From contig CAMCVK010000002.1 in the NCBI GenBank assembly GCA_945881865.1, positions 62,001 to 126,000 on the forward strand: a DNA stretch of 64,000 nucleotides. The letters run 5' to 3'. A model generated the notes under the pieces. The model did not search any database, was not told the DNA's origin, and saw only the letters and a list, made by a program, of their open reading frames with translations. This DNA is from Fimbriimonas ginsengisoli Gsoil 348. GTDB taxonomy: Bacteria; Armatimonadota; Fimbriimonadia; Fimbriimonadales; Fimbriimonadaceae. Position numbers and translations under genes: made by a program. Each line of letters opens with the position of its first letter. Within the stretch, counting starts at the first letter, position 1. Positions 27,383 through 35,812 of this stretch are shown here, piece after piece.

Positions 27383-28111
27383 ATGAAAATCAAGCCGGTT
27401 CCGTTGTTTCTCGCCCTTGGCATCGCTACCGCCCTCGCTTGCGGCGGGGGTAGCGGGCCAGATCCCTCCGACCAATACAAGATCAAGATCCGGATGGTAA
27501 ACCTAGGCCTGTCCGCGAACGCCGCCACGCTGTACCGCCTAGACAGCGATAGCAACGAATCGCTGCTGATTCCACCCGTTGAGACTTCGACGATCAGCCC
27601 GCTCGTCGATGCCAAGCTCATGTCACCACTCAGCCGCTACCTCGCGTACCGGGTGAAAGTTGACGGCGAAACGGTACTCGACGGAAACCATTCGACCTCC
27701 GAGGACACTTGGCATACGCTTGCGGTGGTCCAGCCGTATCCTGGAATGACTGTGGGGCGCGTATTCCCCATCGACCGCACGATTCCGAGCGGGCTCAGTT
27801 GGAACTTCTGTGTTGCTCACATGTCCTCTGGCTATGCCGGAAGCATTGACGTCTTCGTCATCCGCAGCGGACAAACCTTGGCCACCGCCGAGCGCGTGTT
27901 CACCAACATTTCCCAATACTCGGCGAGCCCGTATCAGCTAAACCACATCGGAGGCGTTCAGCTTGCCTTCTGCCCGACTGGCACCCGGCAAAATTACCTT
28001 ACGATTCCTTTCCCTGGGGACGGGACGGCCCCGGATCGCCGGTTCACCGTCTTTTTCCGGGGAACCGGCCCAACCGAGGGCGAGTTTAGCGCCGTTGTCG
28101 CTCGTGACTAG
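27383..28111 (+). CDS. DUF4397-type lipoprotein, paralogue 3 of 3
   Basis: A 242-residue lipoprotein (lipobox ALAC, then GGGSGPDPSD). It keeps the plan of the other two but is the most divergent in the mature part (VRMVNLGLSANAATLYRLD-type start, IDVFVIRSGQTLATAERVF). Start ATG at 27383 follows ACAGG. The stop TAG shares the palindrome CTAG (28108-28111) with the stop of the convergent GH19 gene. Confidence 0.75.
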   Translation: MKIKPVPLFLALGIATALACGGGSGPDPSDQYKIKIRMVNLGLSANAATLYRLDSDSNESLLIPPVETSTISPLVDAKLMSPLSRYLAYRVKVDGETVLDGNHSTSEDTWHTLAVVQPYPGMTVGRVFPIDRTIPSGLSWNFCVAHMSSGYAGSIDVFVIRSGQTLATAERVFTNISQYSASPYQLNHIGGVQLAFCPTGTRQNYLTIPFPGDGTAPDRRFTVFFRGTGPTEGEFSAVVARD

Positions 28112-28974
28112 ACCGACGTTAGCGTGGCGGTAAGGGTGTTCGGGTCCCAGGTGAGTTCGCCGGGGACATCTCCCACCGCCACGATTCCGGTTCCGTTCTT
28201 AATGACGAACGGAAGCGTCGTGATCAGCCCGACCGAATCTTGAACCTCGGCGGTTGTTCCGGCCGCCGAAAGAATCTTGAGGCTTAGCTTGGTAGCGATC
28301 GGTTTGAGCGCGGCGTACATGCGTCCACCCAAAAGGTACGGCTTGGCGGTTGCGGTGAGGTTCGCTCCGTTGACAAACAGGGTCGGGCCAACCGCCGGTG
28401 CCGGTTCGTGCTGGTCCAGAACCAACAGGGCACGCTGGTAATAGGCCACCCGCCGGTCATGATGCAACATTCCGGGGTTAATCAGCTTCGTCACCAACCG
28501 GAAGTCCTTTGCGTCGGCGGCGGCGTTGATGTGGCGAGTGTCCCAGTACCAGCCGGAAACCAGGAACGCGTATTCGGGCGTTTCGGCGAGGGTCGGATTC
28601 CGCTCAAGGTCGCGAGCCGGGTCGCTCGCGAGTCCAAGACCCTTGCTGGCCTGACGGTAGTTCGACCGACCGGTGAGCTGGATCGCGCCGCGCCCCATGA
28701 ATCGCTTGCCGTCACCAACCTGCGTGTTGCCCAGAGTGTTCGCCATGGCGTTCGGCTTCTCGTATCGCTTTTGTGCTGGAGTCGGTCCCCAAAGTTCTCT
28801 CAGGAACTTAAACTCGCCGGATTCATGCGCGATCTGGGCCAGGAAAGCGGCCTCGCGGAGGTAGGTGTCGATCTTGAACCGCGTCATTGCGGATTGAAGG
28901 TGAGGAAGATACAGGGCCCGTTTGGCTGCTGAAAGCGTGGGCATGATTTGTTTCAGTTCGTTGTCGCTAACCAC
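28108..28974 (-). CDS. GH19-type chitinase/lysozyme with C-terminal stalk domain
   Basis: A 288-residue protein. Residues 1-190 form a GH19 catalytic domain with the general acid in AQIAHESGEFKF (near residue 50) and GRGAIQLTGRSNY, as in phage endolysins and chitinases. Residues 195-288 resemble a copper-amine-oxidase N-terminal (stalk) domain (LFVNGANLTATAKPYLLGGR). No signal peptide is seen, so export may depend on another route or the enzyme acts on lysis. Start GTG at 28974 has TACAGT ending six bases upstream (leaderless). Peptidoglycan or chitin cleavage is the likely reaction. Confidence 0.8.
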   Translation of the reverse strand: MVSDNELKQIMPTLSAAKRALYLPHLQSAMTRFKIDTYLREAAFLAQIAHESGEFKFLRELWGPTPAQKRYEKPNAMANTLGNTQVGDGKRFMGRGAIQLTGRSNYRQASKGLGLASDPARDLERNPTLAETPEYAFLVSGWYWDTRHINAAADAKDFRLVTKLINPGMLHHDRRVAYYQRALLVLDQHEPAPAVGPTLFVNGANLTATAKPYLLGGRMYAALKPIATKLSLKILSAAGTTAEVQDSVGLITTLPFVIKNGTGIVAVGDVPGELTWDPNTLTATLTSV

Positions 28975-29010
28975 GATTCAACTGTAAACCTTTTCGGCCA
29001 TCGCGGCAAG

Positions 29011-29130
29011 CCCGAAGGGCTGTAGCCGACGGCTCCGTGCCGTCGCTGTGCCCGCAGAAAAGCCCAGCCACCGAGGCTGGGGCTACACGCTTCGCGTTGG
29101 GTTTCGGTGAACCCGAAGGGCTGTGGCCGA
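29011..29130. repeat. intergenic repeats in the 28975-29222 spacer
   Basis: A 19-base unit starting CCCGAAGGGCTGT occurs at 29011-29029 and 29112-29130 (18 of 19 identical), with GC-rich inverted segments between. It looks like a palindromic intergenic repeat family, not a gene. Confidence 0.55.
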
Positions 29131-29222
29131 GGAGTAGGCGACCGGTAGGGGGTGGCATCGGCGGGAATAAATGCGCCATTTTGTCAGAACCAGCAGGTAT
29201 TTTGACTTCTCGAGCCGATGCT

Positions 29223-29567
29223 ATGAGTTCTGACCGCATGCGAAGAGACGGTGATGAAGCGGCCCTTCGGGCGGAAGCAGACGTCGCCGAAGGTATGTGG
29301 TTCCTGCGTCCTGGCCCTCCATACGATTGGAGTGAGATCGAGGAGTACCTTGCCTTGCCAAGGAGGCGGCCACGGGGAACGCCGCTTCCAACCGAACCGC
29401 CTAGGACGTGCCAGTTCTGCGGGAAGGCAACAAAAATCATCTGGTGGGAAAGCTCGCCCAGAACGTGGGCGGGGAGGTGTGGCCGGGCCGGTGACGTTGA
29501 ATTCTGCCTGACCTGCCGAGCCTGGTATCCCGGATTCGCGCTCGGCTCGGTCCTGATAATCGGCTAA
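29223..29567 (+). CDS. small zinc-ribbon-like hypothetical protein
   Basis: A 114-residue protein. After an acidic, tryptophan-containing N-terminus (FLRPGPPYDWSEIEEYLAL) it has two CxxC pairs about 33 residues apart (CQFC and CLTC). These are expected to bind zinc. Start ATG at 29223 is preferred because the upstream in-frame extension reads through the intergenic repeats. No signal or membrane helix is certain. I do not recognise the family. Confidence 0.55.
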   Translation: MSSDRMRRDGDEAALRAEADVAEGMWFLRPGPPYDWSEIEEYLALPRRRPRGTPLPTEPPRTCQFCGKATKIIWWESSPRTWAGRCGRAGDVEFCLTCRAWYPGFALGSVLIIG

Positions 29568-29672
29568 CTCAGGCGACTTCGGGTTGACCCGGGGTGTTGA
29601 TTCACGAAACTCCGGACTCTGGAAGGGTGCCGTATCCAATTCCTTACGCGGCGCGCGGGATCGAGCGGTCCG

Positions 29673-29756
29673 GTAGCCGCCGGTTGGTTCTTGCCGGCGC
29701 ATCGAATCCGTAGCCGCCGGTTGGTTTTCACCGGCGCGAGGCAAGCAAAGCTTGCC
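29673..29756. repeat. REP-like repeats in a gene-free 383-base gap
   Basis: GTAGCCGCCGGTTGGTT occurs twice exactly (29673-29689, 29710-29726), each followed by a CCGGCGC that can pair back with it. A GGCAAGC/GCTTGCC hairpin (29740-29756) follows. The gap 29568-29950 separates convergent genes; beyond these repeats I see nothing. Confidence 0.6.
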
Positions 29757-29950
29757 TGCAAAAAAGCGGCGGCAGAGCCGCACGCACTCCAAAACATCTT
29801 ACAGGTGTCTCCGAGATGGTTCCCCTTGAAGCGGCTTGCCGCGAAAGGGGGAACCGTGGGGGAGGGGGTTATAAATATTGCAACTGGACTTCGCGACTGC
29901 AGGGTGAGGTTCCCGGAGCACGGCAAGCAGAGCTGGCCAAATGCAAAACC

Positions 29951-30946
29951 TTACGGATTCATGCCATACCGCCAACTCGACGGGTACGCGTCCGCCGGGC
30001 GCGGAGTGACCGTCGGCTCGCCTGCTTTATGCAACAGGCAAACAAACGCGCCGGCGCCAAGGCCCGACTGCGGGAACAACCGGTAGCAAGGCACATCTGA
30101 ATACGGCGACCGAAAATCGCGCAAATGCGGAATCTCCACCGCTCGCAGCTTCGGATAGACCAGCGTCAGCCACTCCACGATCCGCTCGTTCTCCTTGTGG
30201 GAATACGTACACGTCATGTAGGCCAGGTGGCCGCCGGGCCGAACGCAGTGCACGGCGTTTCCGGCAATCCGCCGCTGGCGGCTGTGGTTCATGTCGATCA
30301 TCGTTGTCGTAAAGCAGCCCGGCGCGCTCTCGCCCTTCGCCAAAAGCGACTGCCCCGAGCACGGCGCATCGACGATCACCAGGTCGAACTCCTCGCGAAA
30401 TTCCTTCGCATAAACGCTCGGATCGGCCGACCAAACTGCGCTATTCGTGAGCTGACAACGCTGAAAGTTATCGACCAGCGTGCTGATGCGCTTGCGGATT
30501 ACTTCATTCGCATACAAAAGTTCCGGCTGGAAGGCGCGCCATGCAAACACCGACTTCCCGCCCGGCGAAGCGCACAAATCCAGAACCCGTTTGGGAGCTT
30601 CGCCCACCGCCAACATCGCGCTGGCGGAGAAAACGGAAGAAAAGTCGAGCGAATAAAACGCCCCTTTCGCGTAGAGCGGATGCAGCCCCGGACGGAAATC
30701 CTCTTCGAGTCGCATAATCCAGTCCGGCTGCCAATCCACCGCCCGCAGGCGCGGAAATGTCTTGATCTCCGGCCGCTCTTGCAGCAGAATAATCGCCTTT
30801 TCGCGCGAGATGCCATCAATGAGCGCCTGCGTAAACACGTTGCGCTTGGCTTCATCGGGGAACAATGCCGTGGCCTGACGCAATAATAACGGCGTTAGTT
30901 GCCTGCCTTTGGGCGCCCCGCCCTTCTTTCGTTTCTCTGTTTTCAC
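29951..30946 (-). CDS. RsmB/NSUN-family RNA m5C methyltransferase
   Basis: A 331-residue SAM-dependent cytosine-C5 RNA methyltransferase. The SAM site is VLDLCASPGGKS. The catalytic motifs are DAPCSGQ and MTCTYSHKENE, the latter with the nucleophilic cysteine in TC. The N-terminus is a short basic/helical RNA-binding part rather than a NusB domain. It starts with GTG overlapping the stop of the DUF4832 gene (GTGA) and is therefore the last gene of a glycosidase operon, an unusual setting. The rRNA or tRNA target is not determinable. Confidence 0.9.
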   Translation of the reverse strand: MKTEKRKKGGAPKGRQLTPLLLRQATALFPDEAKRNVFTQALIDGISREKAIILLQERPEIKTFPRLRAVDWQPDWIMRLEEDFRPGLHPLYAKGAFYSLDFSSVFSASAMLAVGEAPKRVLDLCASPGGKSVFAWRAFQPELLYANEVIRKRISTLVDNFQRCQLTNSAVWSADPSVYAKEFREEFDLVIVDAPCSGQSLLAKGESAPGCFTTTMIDMNHSRQRRIAGNAVHCVRPGGHLAYMTCTYSHKENERIVEWLTLVYPKLRAVEIPHLRDFRSPYSDVPCYRLFPQSGLGAGAFVCLLHKAGEPTVTPRPADAYPSSWRYGMNP

Positions 30947-32235
30947 TTGTGGTTACCGGACTTGATGTGTACCTTGGCCAGCTCGGTCCACCCCTTCGTC
31001 ACCGGTAGCGCGTTTGCGAACCGGATCGCCGGGACGTCCTTCCACGGGTCGCGAATGCCCACGGCGAGTCGATAATCCCCCGGCGAAACGTCCGCCCTAA
31101 TCGATGCTTCCAGGTTGAAATCTCCCGGTTGCCAGCGGCGAATGTCTATCTTCGTTCTTTCTAGCGCGACCACGACGCCGTTCGCGTCAAGCAGAGCGAA
31201 CTCCAGCGGCCAAGGGTAGTAGAACGGGGCCACACCTTGGTTCACGCCCTCCAGGTTCACCGGAATCGCCTCACCCGCCATGACTTCGGACGGCGCATCG
31301 ATGCTCTTCCACCGGAACTCGTAGCCCATCTTACGGACCATCTTTTCCGCCCGGGCCAGAGCCTCATCTGAGAGCACCTCTAACGGCGGGCCGTACGGCC
31401 CAACGAACGTGAATCGCGCGCTCTGCAGCCGGTCCCAGGTCATTTGCCAATCTTTGCCCAGCAATCGGTCGGCGGCGCGCGGAATCATCTCGCCGCCGTA
31501 TACGGACGTCTTCCAATTGTCTTGGCGTCCGCTTGCCAGCATTTTCTCTAGCCAAGAGTCTGGGCCGCCTTCCGTATCCTCCGGAAAGTAGTCATCGTGG
31601 AAGCCCAGCCACGCCTGCTTGCCAACGTATCCGGTCGGGTAGCGCGCCATGACCTTCTTGTTTGGAAACGCCCTTCGGTAGGCGTCGACGATACGCTTTT
31701 GCGTGGCCGGCTTGGCAAAGAACGATTCACGCGGCCAGGTATGCCACTCGCCCCAAAAACCCAACGTGCCCATCTGGATGAACGCCACGCGAGGATTCTT
31801 GTCGTATCGCTTGCCCATCGCGGCGATGAGCTTCTCCAACCCGCCAACCACCCGAGGGTCGTCATAGTCTGTCGCAAGGCCCTTGCCCACTTCCTTCGTA
31901 TCGTATGGTCGGAGTTTTAGGCCGTTATCGATGAGCCACTGCGGAAGCCCGGTTGCCTGGTTTGGGTAGTCCAAAAACAGCCGAAAGACGATGTGCTTGT
32001 TCTTTGTCGAACCGGCATTCCAAACTCGGTTCTCCCAGTCGGCGAAGGCAAACTTCCCCTTTGTGGACTCGAGTTGCCGCCAAGAGACGTAAACGAACGT
32101 CATCGACACGGGCAAGGAATACGACTCGTCCGGCTCCGCATAGGCCGCCCAGCCTTTGAGCGGGTTTTCCAGCGGCCCCAGCGCCTGGGGCAACGGCTGC
32201 GGCGCAAGGGGGATGAAGGCGAGGAGGTGCATCAT
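30943..32235 (-). CDS. DUF4832-family glycosidase-like protein
   Basis: A 430-residue exported protein (hydrophobic residues 3-13). A TIM-barrel-like part (about 20-300) contains NPLKGWAAY, FVYVSWRQLE and GTLGFWGEWH, whose acidic residues could be catalytic. A beta-sandwich DUF4832 domain (about 310-425) follows. Family members cluster with polysaccharide-use genes, but their substrate is not established. It overlaps the GH78 gene upstream and the methyltransferase gene downstream by four bases each. Confidence 0.75.
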   Translation of the reverse strand: MMHLLAFIPLAPQPLPQALGPLENPLKGWAAYAEPDESYSLPVSMTFVYVSWRQLESTKGKFAFADWENRVWNAGSTKNKHIVFRLFLDYPNQATGLPQWLIDNGLKLRPYDTKEVGKGLATDYDDPRVVGGLEKLIAAMGKRYDKNPRVAFIQMGTLGFWGEWHTWPRESFFAKPATQKRIVDAYRRAFPNKKVMARYPTGYVGKQAWLGFHDDYFPEDTEGGPDSWLEKMLASGRQDNWKTSVYGGEMIPRAADRLLGKDWQMTWDRLQSARFTFVGPYGPPLEVLSDEALARAEKMVRKMGYEFRWKSIDAPSEVMAGEAIPVNLEGVNQGVAPFYYPWPLEFALLDANGVVVALERTKIDIRRWQPGDFNLEASIRADVSPGDYRLAVGIRDPWKDVPAIRFANALPVTKGWTELAKVHIKSGNHK

Positions 32236-34601
32236 AGTTCCCGGCGGTCGATGGTGTGGGTCGTGCCCGGCGCGAGGGTCTTCGTTTGACCGCCGCTCCC
32301 GATCAGTTCCGTCGGCACGTCGGCGGGAATCGAAAGCTTGATTTGCTTTTCGTCTGCCTCCATGTGGAATGCCCCGCGGGGAACGTAGGCGGTGATTTCA
32401 ACCTGCTTCAGGTCACCTAGTAGTGGCCGCAACGTAGCTGCCCGGTAGCCCGGCTGCGATGGCCGGAGCCCGAGCAAGCCCTGGTACACCGCGACCAGCG
32501 GCGCCACCGCACAGTGCGACATCAGACTCGTCGAGTTTGGCCGGATGTCCCAATGCTCCTGAATCGTCAGGTTGTCTCGCACCGAAGTCATCGTCGCCCA
32601 CCTCTCGCGGAAATCATCGAGAACCGGCTGAATTCGGCCGCCTTCTAGTAGCCCCATCACGTTCCAATACTGGTTTGCTGGATAGCTCTGCCCAACCGTT
32701 TCGCCCGGGTTTTCCAGCAGGTCCAGGCTGGCTTTGTATTCTCGGCCCGGAATCAAGCGGTACAGAATGGACATCGCCAGCGTTCGGTCATCAGTTTGCC
32801 CGGGGCCGCCCGCCGACTTCGGCCCAACATGGGTGTAGAGCAAATTGTACGGATCCCAAAACGCCTTTTCGGCCGCTTGCGCCAGGCGGCGACCCTTTTC
32901 CTCGAGTTGGTCAGCACCGGAAAGGTTCATCGCCCGGGCCATCGGCAGCAGCGCGCTTTGGTACATTCCCACCGCGTACAGATTGAACGCGCACTTTTTA
33001 CTCTTCTGGCCACCCGCTACGAACGCGTCATGGTCAATCCAAACCGTGTTCATTCCGAGGTTGTCCACGCGCAGCAGACCATCTGGGCCCATGATCGAAT
33101 CCAGATAATCCACGAACCTCAGCAGCTTGGACCAATTCTCACGGACGGGCAACTCGTCGCCGGTGTCCATCCAGTAGTGGTAGTGGTCAAAGCAAAAGCC
33201 AATGCTGTGATCGACAATTGGCCCCCACTCGCTCGCCCCAAAACTCCGCTGCCAAAGCCGCTGCGTTCGGTCGTAGCACGGCCACGAATCGGAAAAGACA
33301 CCATCTGTCAGTTGTCCATGCGCATAGGTTCGCAAAAACCGGGCCGACTGCCGCGTCTCCCCAAAAGCGTTTCGAACCACCGTAAGCTGGTGCCCCGCAT
33401 CGCCCGAATACTGCTGCCGCTCGCGTGCCATTCCGTCAACCACAAGGTCTTGCGCGCTGTTTTCCAGCATGTTCAGATTCGCGGTAAAGAGACGCTGTAA
33501 CTCCGGGTCGGAAACCTGAACCTCGGGTTGATGCGGCCAGTCCATCGCTCGTCGCCGAACGCCAACTTCCGTGATTTTCACCGGCGCGGTGTTCTCACGC
33601 ACGTGCAATTGAAGCCAGCGACCCGCCTCGTAATCGAACGTTTCAAACTGGTTTACACCTTCGCGGCAAATGAACCGGCTCCAGGCGAAGAAGTGCGAGT
33701 CCATCAGTTTGTCCCGCGACCCATCGTAGTTTTCGTGAACCATCAGTTCGACGACCGTGCCGGCGCTCGCCTCAACGGTGAACGACGGAAACCCGACCAC
33801 CTCTTTGGGAAGCGTGTACGTGAACACTTCCGCCGTGCGTTTCGAGTCGGGCGTTGCGGGCGCATAGGAACCGGGAGTGCGGAACTCAAACCAGTCCAAC
33901 GGATCGCGCTTCCACTCAATCTTTTCCGTTGTTTCCAGCTTGGCCGCGACAAACGACTCCCGCACCATCGCGATCGACCGCTTTTCGAGGCGCGATTCGT
34001 CCGGATGCGGCATTCGGTCATCTTGTGAGTAGTTTTGATAACTACCGGAATATGCGGCCCGGCTGGGGAACGCGTTGAGCTCTTGCGCGGGTAGCCACTG
34101 CGCGGCATCGAAGCCGACTTGATCCCAACCAACCGGATGGAGCCGTGCGTCGAACTCCTCTTGAAGGGCGCGTAAATACCACCGCTTGTATTGTCCGGGA
34201 CGGTGGGCACGGTCCACCGCGCACCGCCAATTGCGGTTGCTCAGCAGCTTTTCGCCATCCACATCCAGCGAAAATAGAAGACCTGGCCGACCAAACGGCC
34301 AGGTGCCCTCGCCGTGGCCGTAGTGCAATACCTCAACGCCAATCACGTTGTCGCCGGAATGCAACAGCGAGGTGATGTCCACCGGATCGGCCTCGGCGAA
34401 GCGCGGGGCGTGCGGGGCAGGTCCCCATTGAACCCGTTGGCCGTTCACCGTAAGCCGGTAGCGGCTGTCCGCCGCGATCCAACCGACCGCCGCCTTGGGC
34501 GGCTGATGCAAACTCAGCGTTTGGCGAAACAAAACAAATGTGTTTGCCAGGGTTCGCTGGCTGGGGAGCCAAATCCATTTAGCCGGCTGCAAGTCGAGCA
34601 T
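32232..34601 (-). CDS. GH78-like alpha-L-rhamnosidase
   Basis: A 789-residue protein. An N-terminal beta-sandwich (about 1-330; WIAADSRYRLTVNGQRV) leads to an (alpha/alpha)6 barrel (about 370-700). The GH78-type motif DGMARERQQYSGD contains the acidic residues expected for an inverting rhamnosidase. A C-terminal beta domain ends the chain. No clear signal peptide is present, so the enzyme may act on imported oligosaccharides. First gene of the operon; TAATTA lies five bases before its ATG. Related (alpha/alpha)6 families are possible alternatives. Confidence 0.8.
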   Translation of the reverse strand: MLDLQPAKWIWLPSQRTLANTFVLFRQTLSLHQPPKAAVGWIAADSRYRLTVNGQRVQWGPAPHAPRFAEADPVDITSLLHSGDNVIGVEVLHYGHGEGTWPFGRPGLLFSLDVDGEKLLSNRNWRCAVDRAHRPGQYKRWYLRALQEEFDARLHPVGWDQVGFDAAQWLPAQELNAFPSRAAYSGSYQNYSQDDRMPHPDESRLEKRSIAMVRESFVAAKLETTEKIEWKRDPLDWFEFRTPGSYAPATPDSKRTAEVFTYTLPKEVVGFPSFTVEASAGTVVELMVHENYDGSRDKLMDSHFFAWSRFICREGVNQFETFDYEAGRWLQLHVRENTAPVKITEVGVRRRAMDWPHQPEVQVSDPELQRLFTANLNMLENSAQDLVVDGMARERQQYSGDAGHQLTVVRNAFGETRQSARFLRTYAHGQLTDGVFSDSWPCYDRTQRLWQRSFGASEWGPIVDHSIGFCFDHYHYWMDTGDELPVRENWSKLLRFVDYLDSIMGPDGLLRVDNLGMNTVWIDHDAFVAGGQKSKKCAFNLYAVGMYQSALLPMARAMNLSGADQLEEKGRRLAQAAEKAFWDPYNLLYTHVGPKSAGGPGQTDDRTLAMSILYRLIPGREYKASLDLLENPGETVGQSYPANQYWNVMGLLEGGRIQPVLDDFRERWATMTSVRDNLTIQEHWDIRPNSTSLMSHCAVAPLVAVYQGLLGLRPSQPGYRAATLRPLLGDLKQVEITAYVPRGAFHMEADEKQIKLSIPADVPTELIGSGGQTKTLAPGTTHTIDRREL

Positions 34602-34606
34602 CGAGT

Positions 34607-34623
34607 TAATTATTCGCTAAACT
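34607..34623. promoter_or_regulatory. compact divergent promoters of the GH78 and kynureninase genes
   Basis: The two divergent starts are only 32 bases apart. TAATTA (34607-34612) lies five bases before the GH78 ATG on the minus strand, and TAAACT (34618-34623) lies ten bases before the kynureninase TTG on the plus strand. Confidence 0.45.
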
Positions 34624-34633
34624 CTGGGGCATC

Positions 34634-35812
34634 TTGTACGATGCCGCCCGTGAACTAGACCGAAACGACCCGCTCGCCCTGTTCCGCGATCGATTCGAGC
34701 CCTTGGAGCCGGGACTCATCTATCTCGACGGCAATTCTCTGGGCCGAATGCCGCGTCGCGCCGCCGAGGACGTGATCTTGGCGGCAAAGCAGGGTTGGGG
34801 CCAGCGGCTGATTCGCGGATGGAACGACGGCTGGATCGATATGCCTACTCGCCTAGGCCAAAAATTTGCTGGCATCATCGGGTGTGAGCCAGACGAGGTG
34901 GTGGTCTGCGATTCCACCTCCACAAATCTTTTCAAGTTGGCTTCCGCGGCGCTCCGGGACTTGGCGCCCCGGCGGCGGATTGTGAGCGATGCGAGCAACT
35001 TCCCCTCGGACCTCTACATTCTGCAAGGTCTGGGCGAAGTCGTTTTGAGTGATGATCTTGCCACCGACGACGAAACCGCCCTGGTCAGCTTCTCTCACGT
35101 TGCCTTCAAGTCCGGAGCCATCCGATCGTTTGAGAGCGTGACCGCGGTCGCCGGCGATGCTTTTGTCCTAGCCGACATCTCCCATTCCGTCGGCGTCGTT
35201 TCCATGGACATTCACCAGGTGCCGTTGGCGGTCGGGTGTTGCTATAAGCACCTCAACGGCGGACCGGGAGCTCCTGCATTTCTCTACGTGCGAAAGGATG
35301 TACAAGATCGTCTACATAATCCGCTTCAGGGCTGGATTGGGCGGGAAGACCCCTTCTCTTTTCATATAGACTATCAACCAAAGCAGGGCATCGAAAGATG
35401 GCAAGTGAGCACGCCTTCCGTGCTTTCCATGGTGGCGATGGAGGCAGGACTAGACCTCGTTCTGGAAGCAGGAATTGGAGCCATTCGCCGGAAGAGTATA
35501 CAGTTAACCGAATACTTCATCGCCTTAGTGGATGCGTATTTGCCGGAGTTTGTGCTGGCCAGCCCACGAGAACCGGAGCATCGCGGCTCGCATGTTTTGC
35601 TGCGGCATCCGGAGGCTTGGCGGATTACCCGTGCGCTGATTGAGCAAGCAAACGTCATTCCGGACTTCCGAGCCCCGGACGGCGTGCGCTTCGGTTTTGC
35701 GCCGTTGTACAACTCATTTGAAGACGTGGCTGAAGCGGTGCGACGCTTGCAGAACATCATGGAAACGAAGGCTTACGAAGCGTTTGCCGCAGAACGACCG
35801 ACCGTTACTTAA
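34634..35812 (+). CDS. kynU: kynureninase
   Basis: A 392-residue PLP enzyme that cleaves kynurenine (or 3-hydroxykynurenine) to (hydroxy)anthranilate and alanine. Family features: IYLDGNSLGRMP near the start, DSTSTNLFK, ADISHSVGVVSMD and the PLP lysine in GCCYKHLNGGPGAPAF (near residue 205). The start is TTG at 34634, since no in-frame ATG or GTG fits. No other tryptophan-degradation gene is beside it. The 3' end overlaps the convergent flavoprotein gene by eight bases. Confidence 0.93.
   Translation: MYDAARELDRNDPLALFRDRFEPLEPGLIYLDGNSLGRMPRRAAEDVILAAKQGWGQRLIRGWNDGWIDMPTRLGQKFAGIIGCEPDEVVVCDSTSTNLFKLASAALRDLAPRRRIVSDASNFPSDLYILQGLGEVVLSDDLATDDETALVSFSHVAFKSGAIRSFESVTAVAGDAFVLADISHSVGVVSMDIHQVPLAVGCCYKHLNGGPGAPAFLYVRKDVQDRLHNPLQGWIGREDPFSFHIDYQPKQGIERWQVSTPSVLSMVAMEAGLDLVLEAGIGAIRRKSIQLTEYFIALVDAYLPEFVLASPREPEHRGSHVLLRHPEAWRITRALIEQANVIPDFRAPDGVRFGFAPLYNSFEDVAEAVRRLQNIMETKAYEAFAAERPTVT

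Noticed and set aside
29184-29792. A 202-codon minus-strand open frame across the small zinc-ribbon gene and the repeats
   Set aside because: Runs through intergenic repeats and is rich in R/P without a domain; the plus-strand CxxC protein is better supported.
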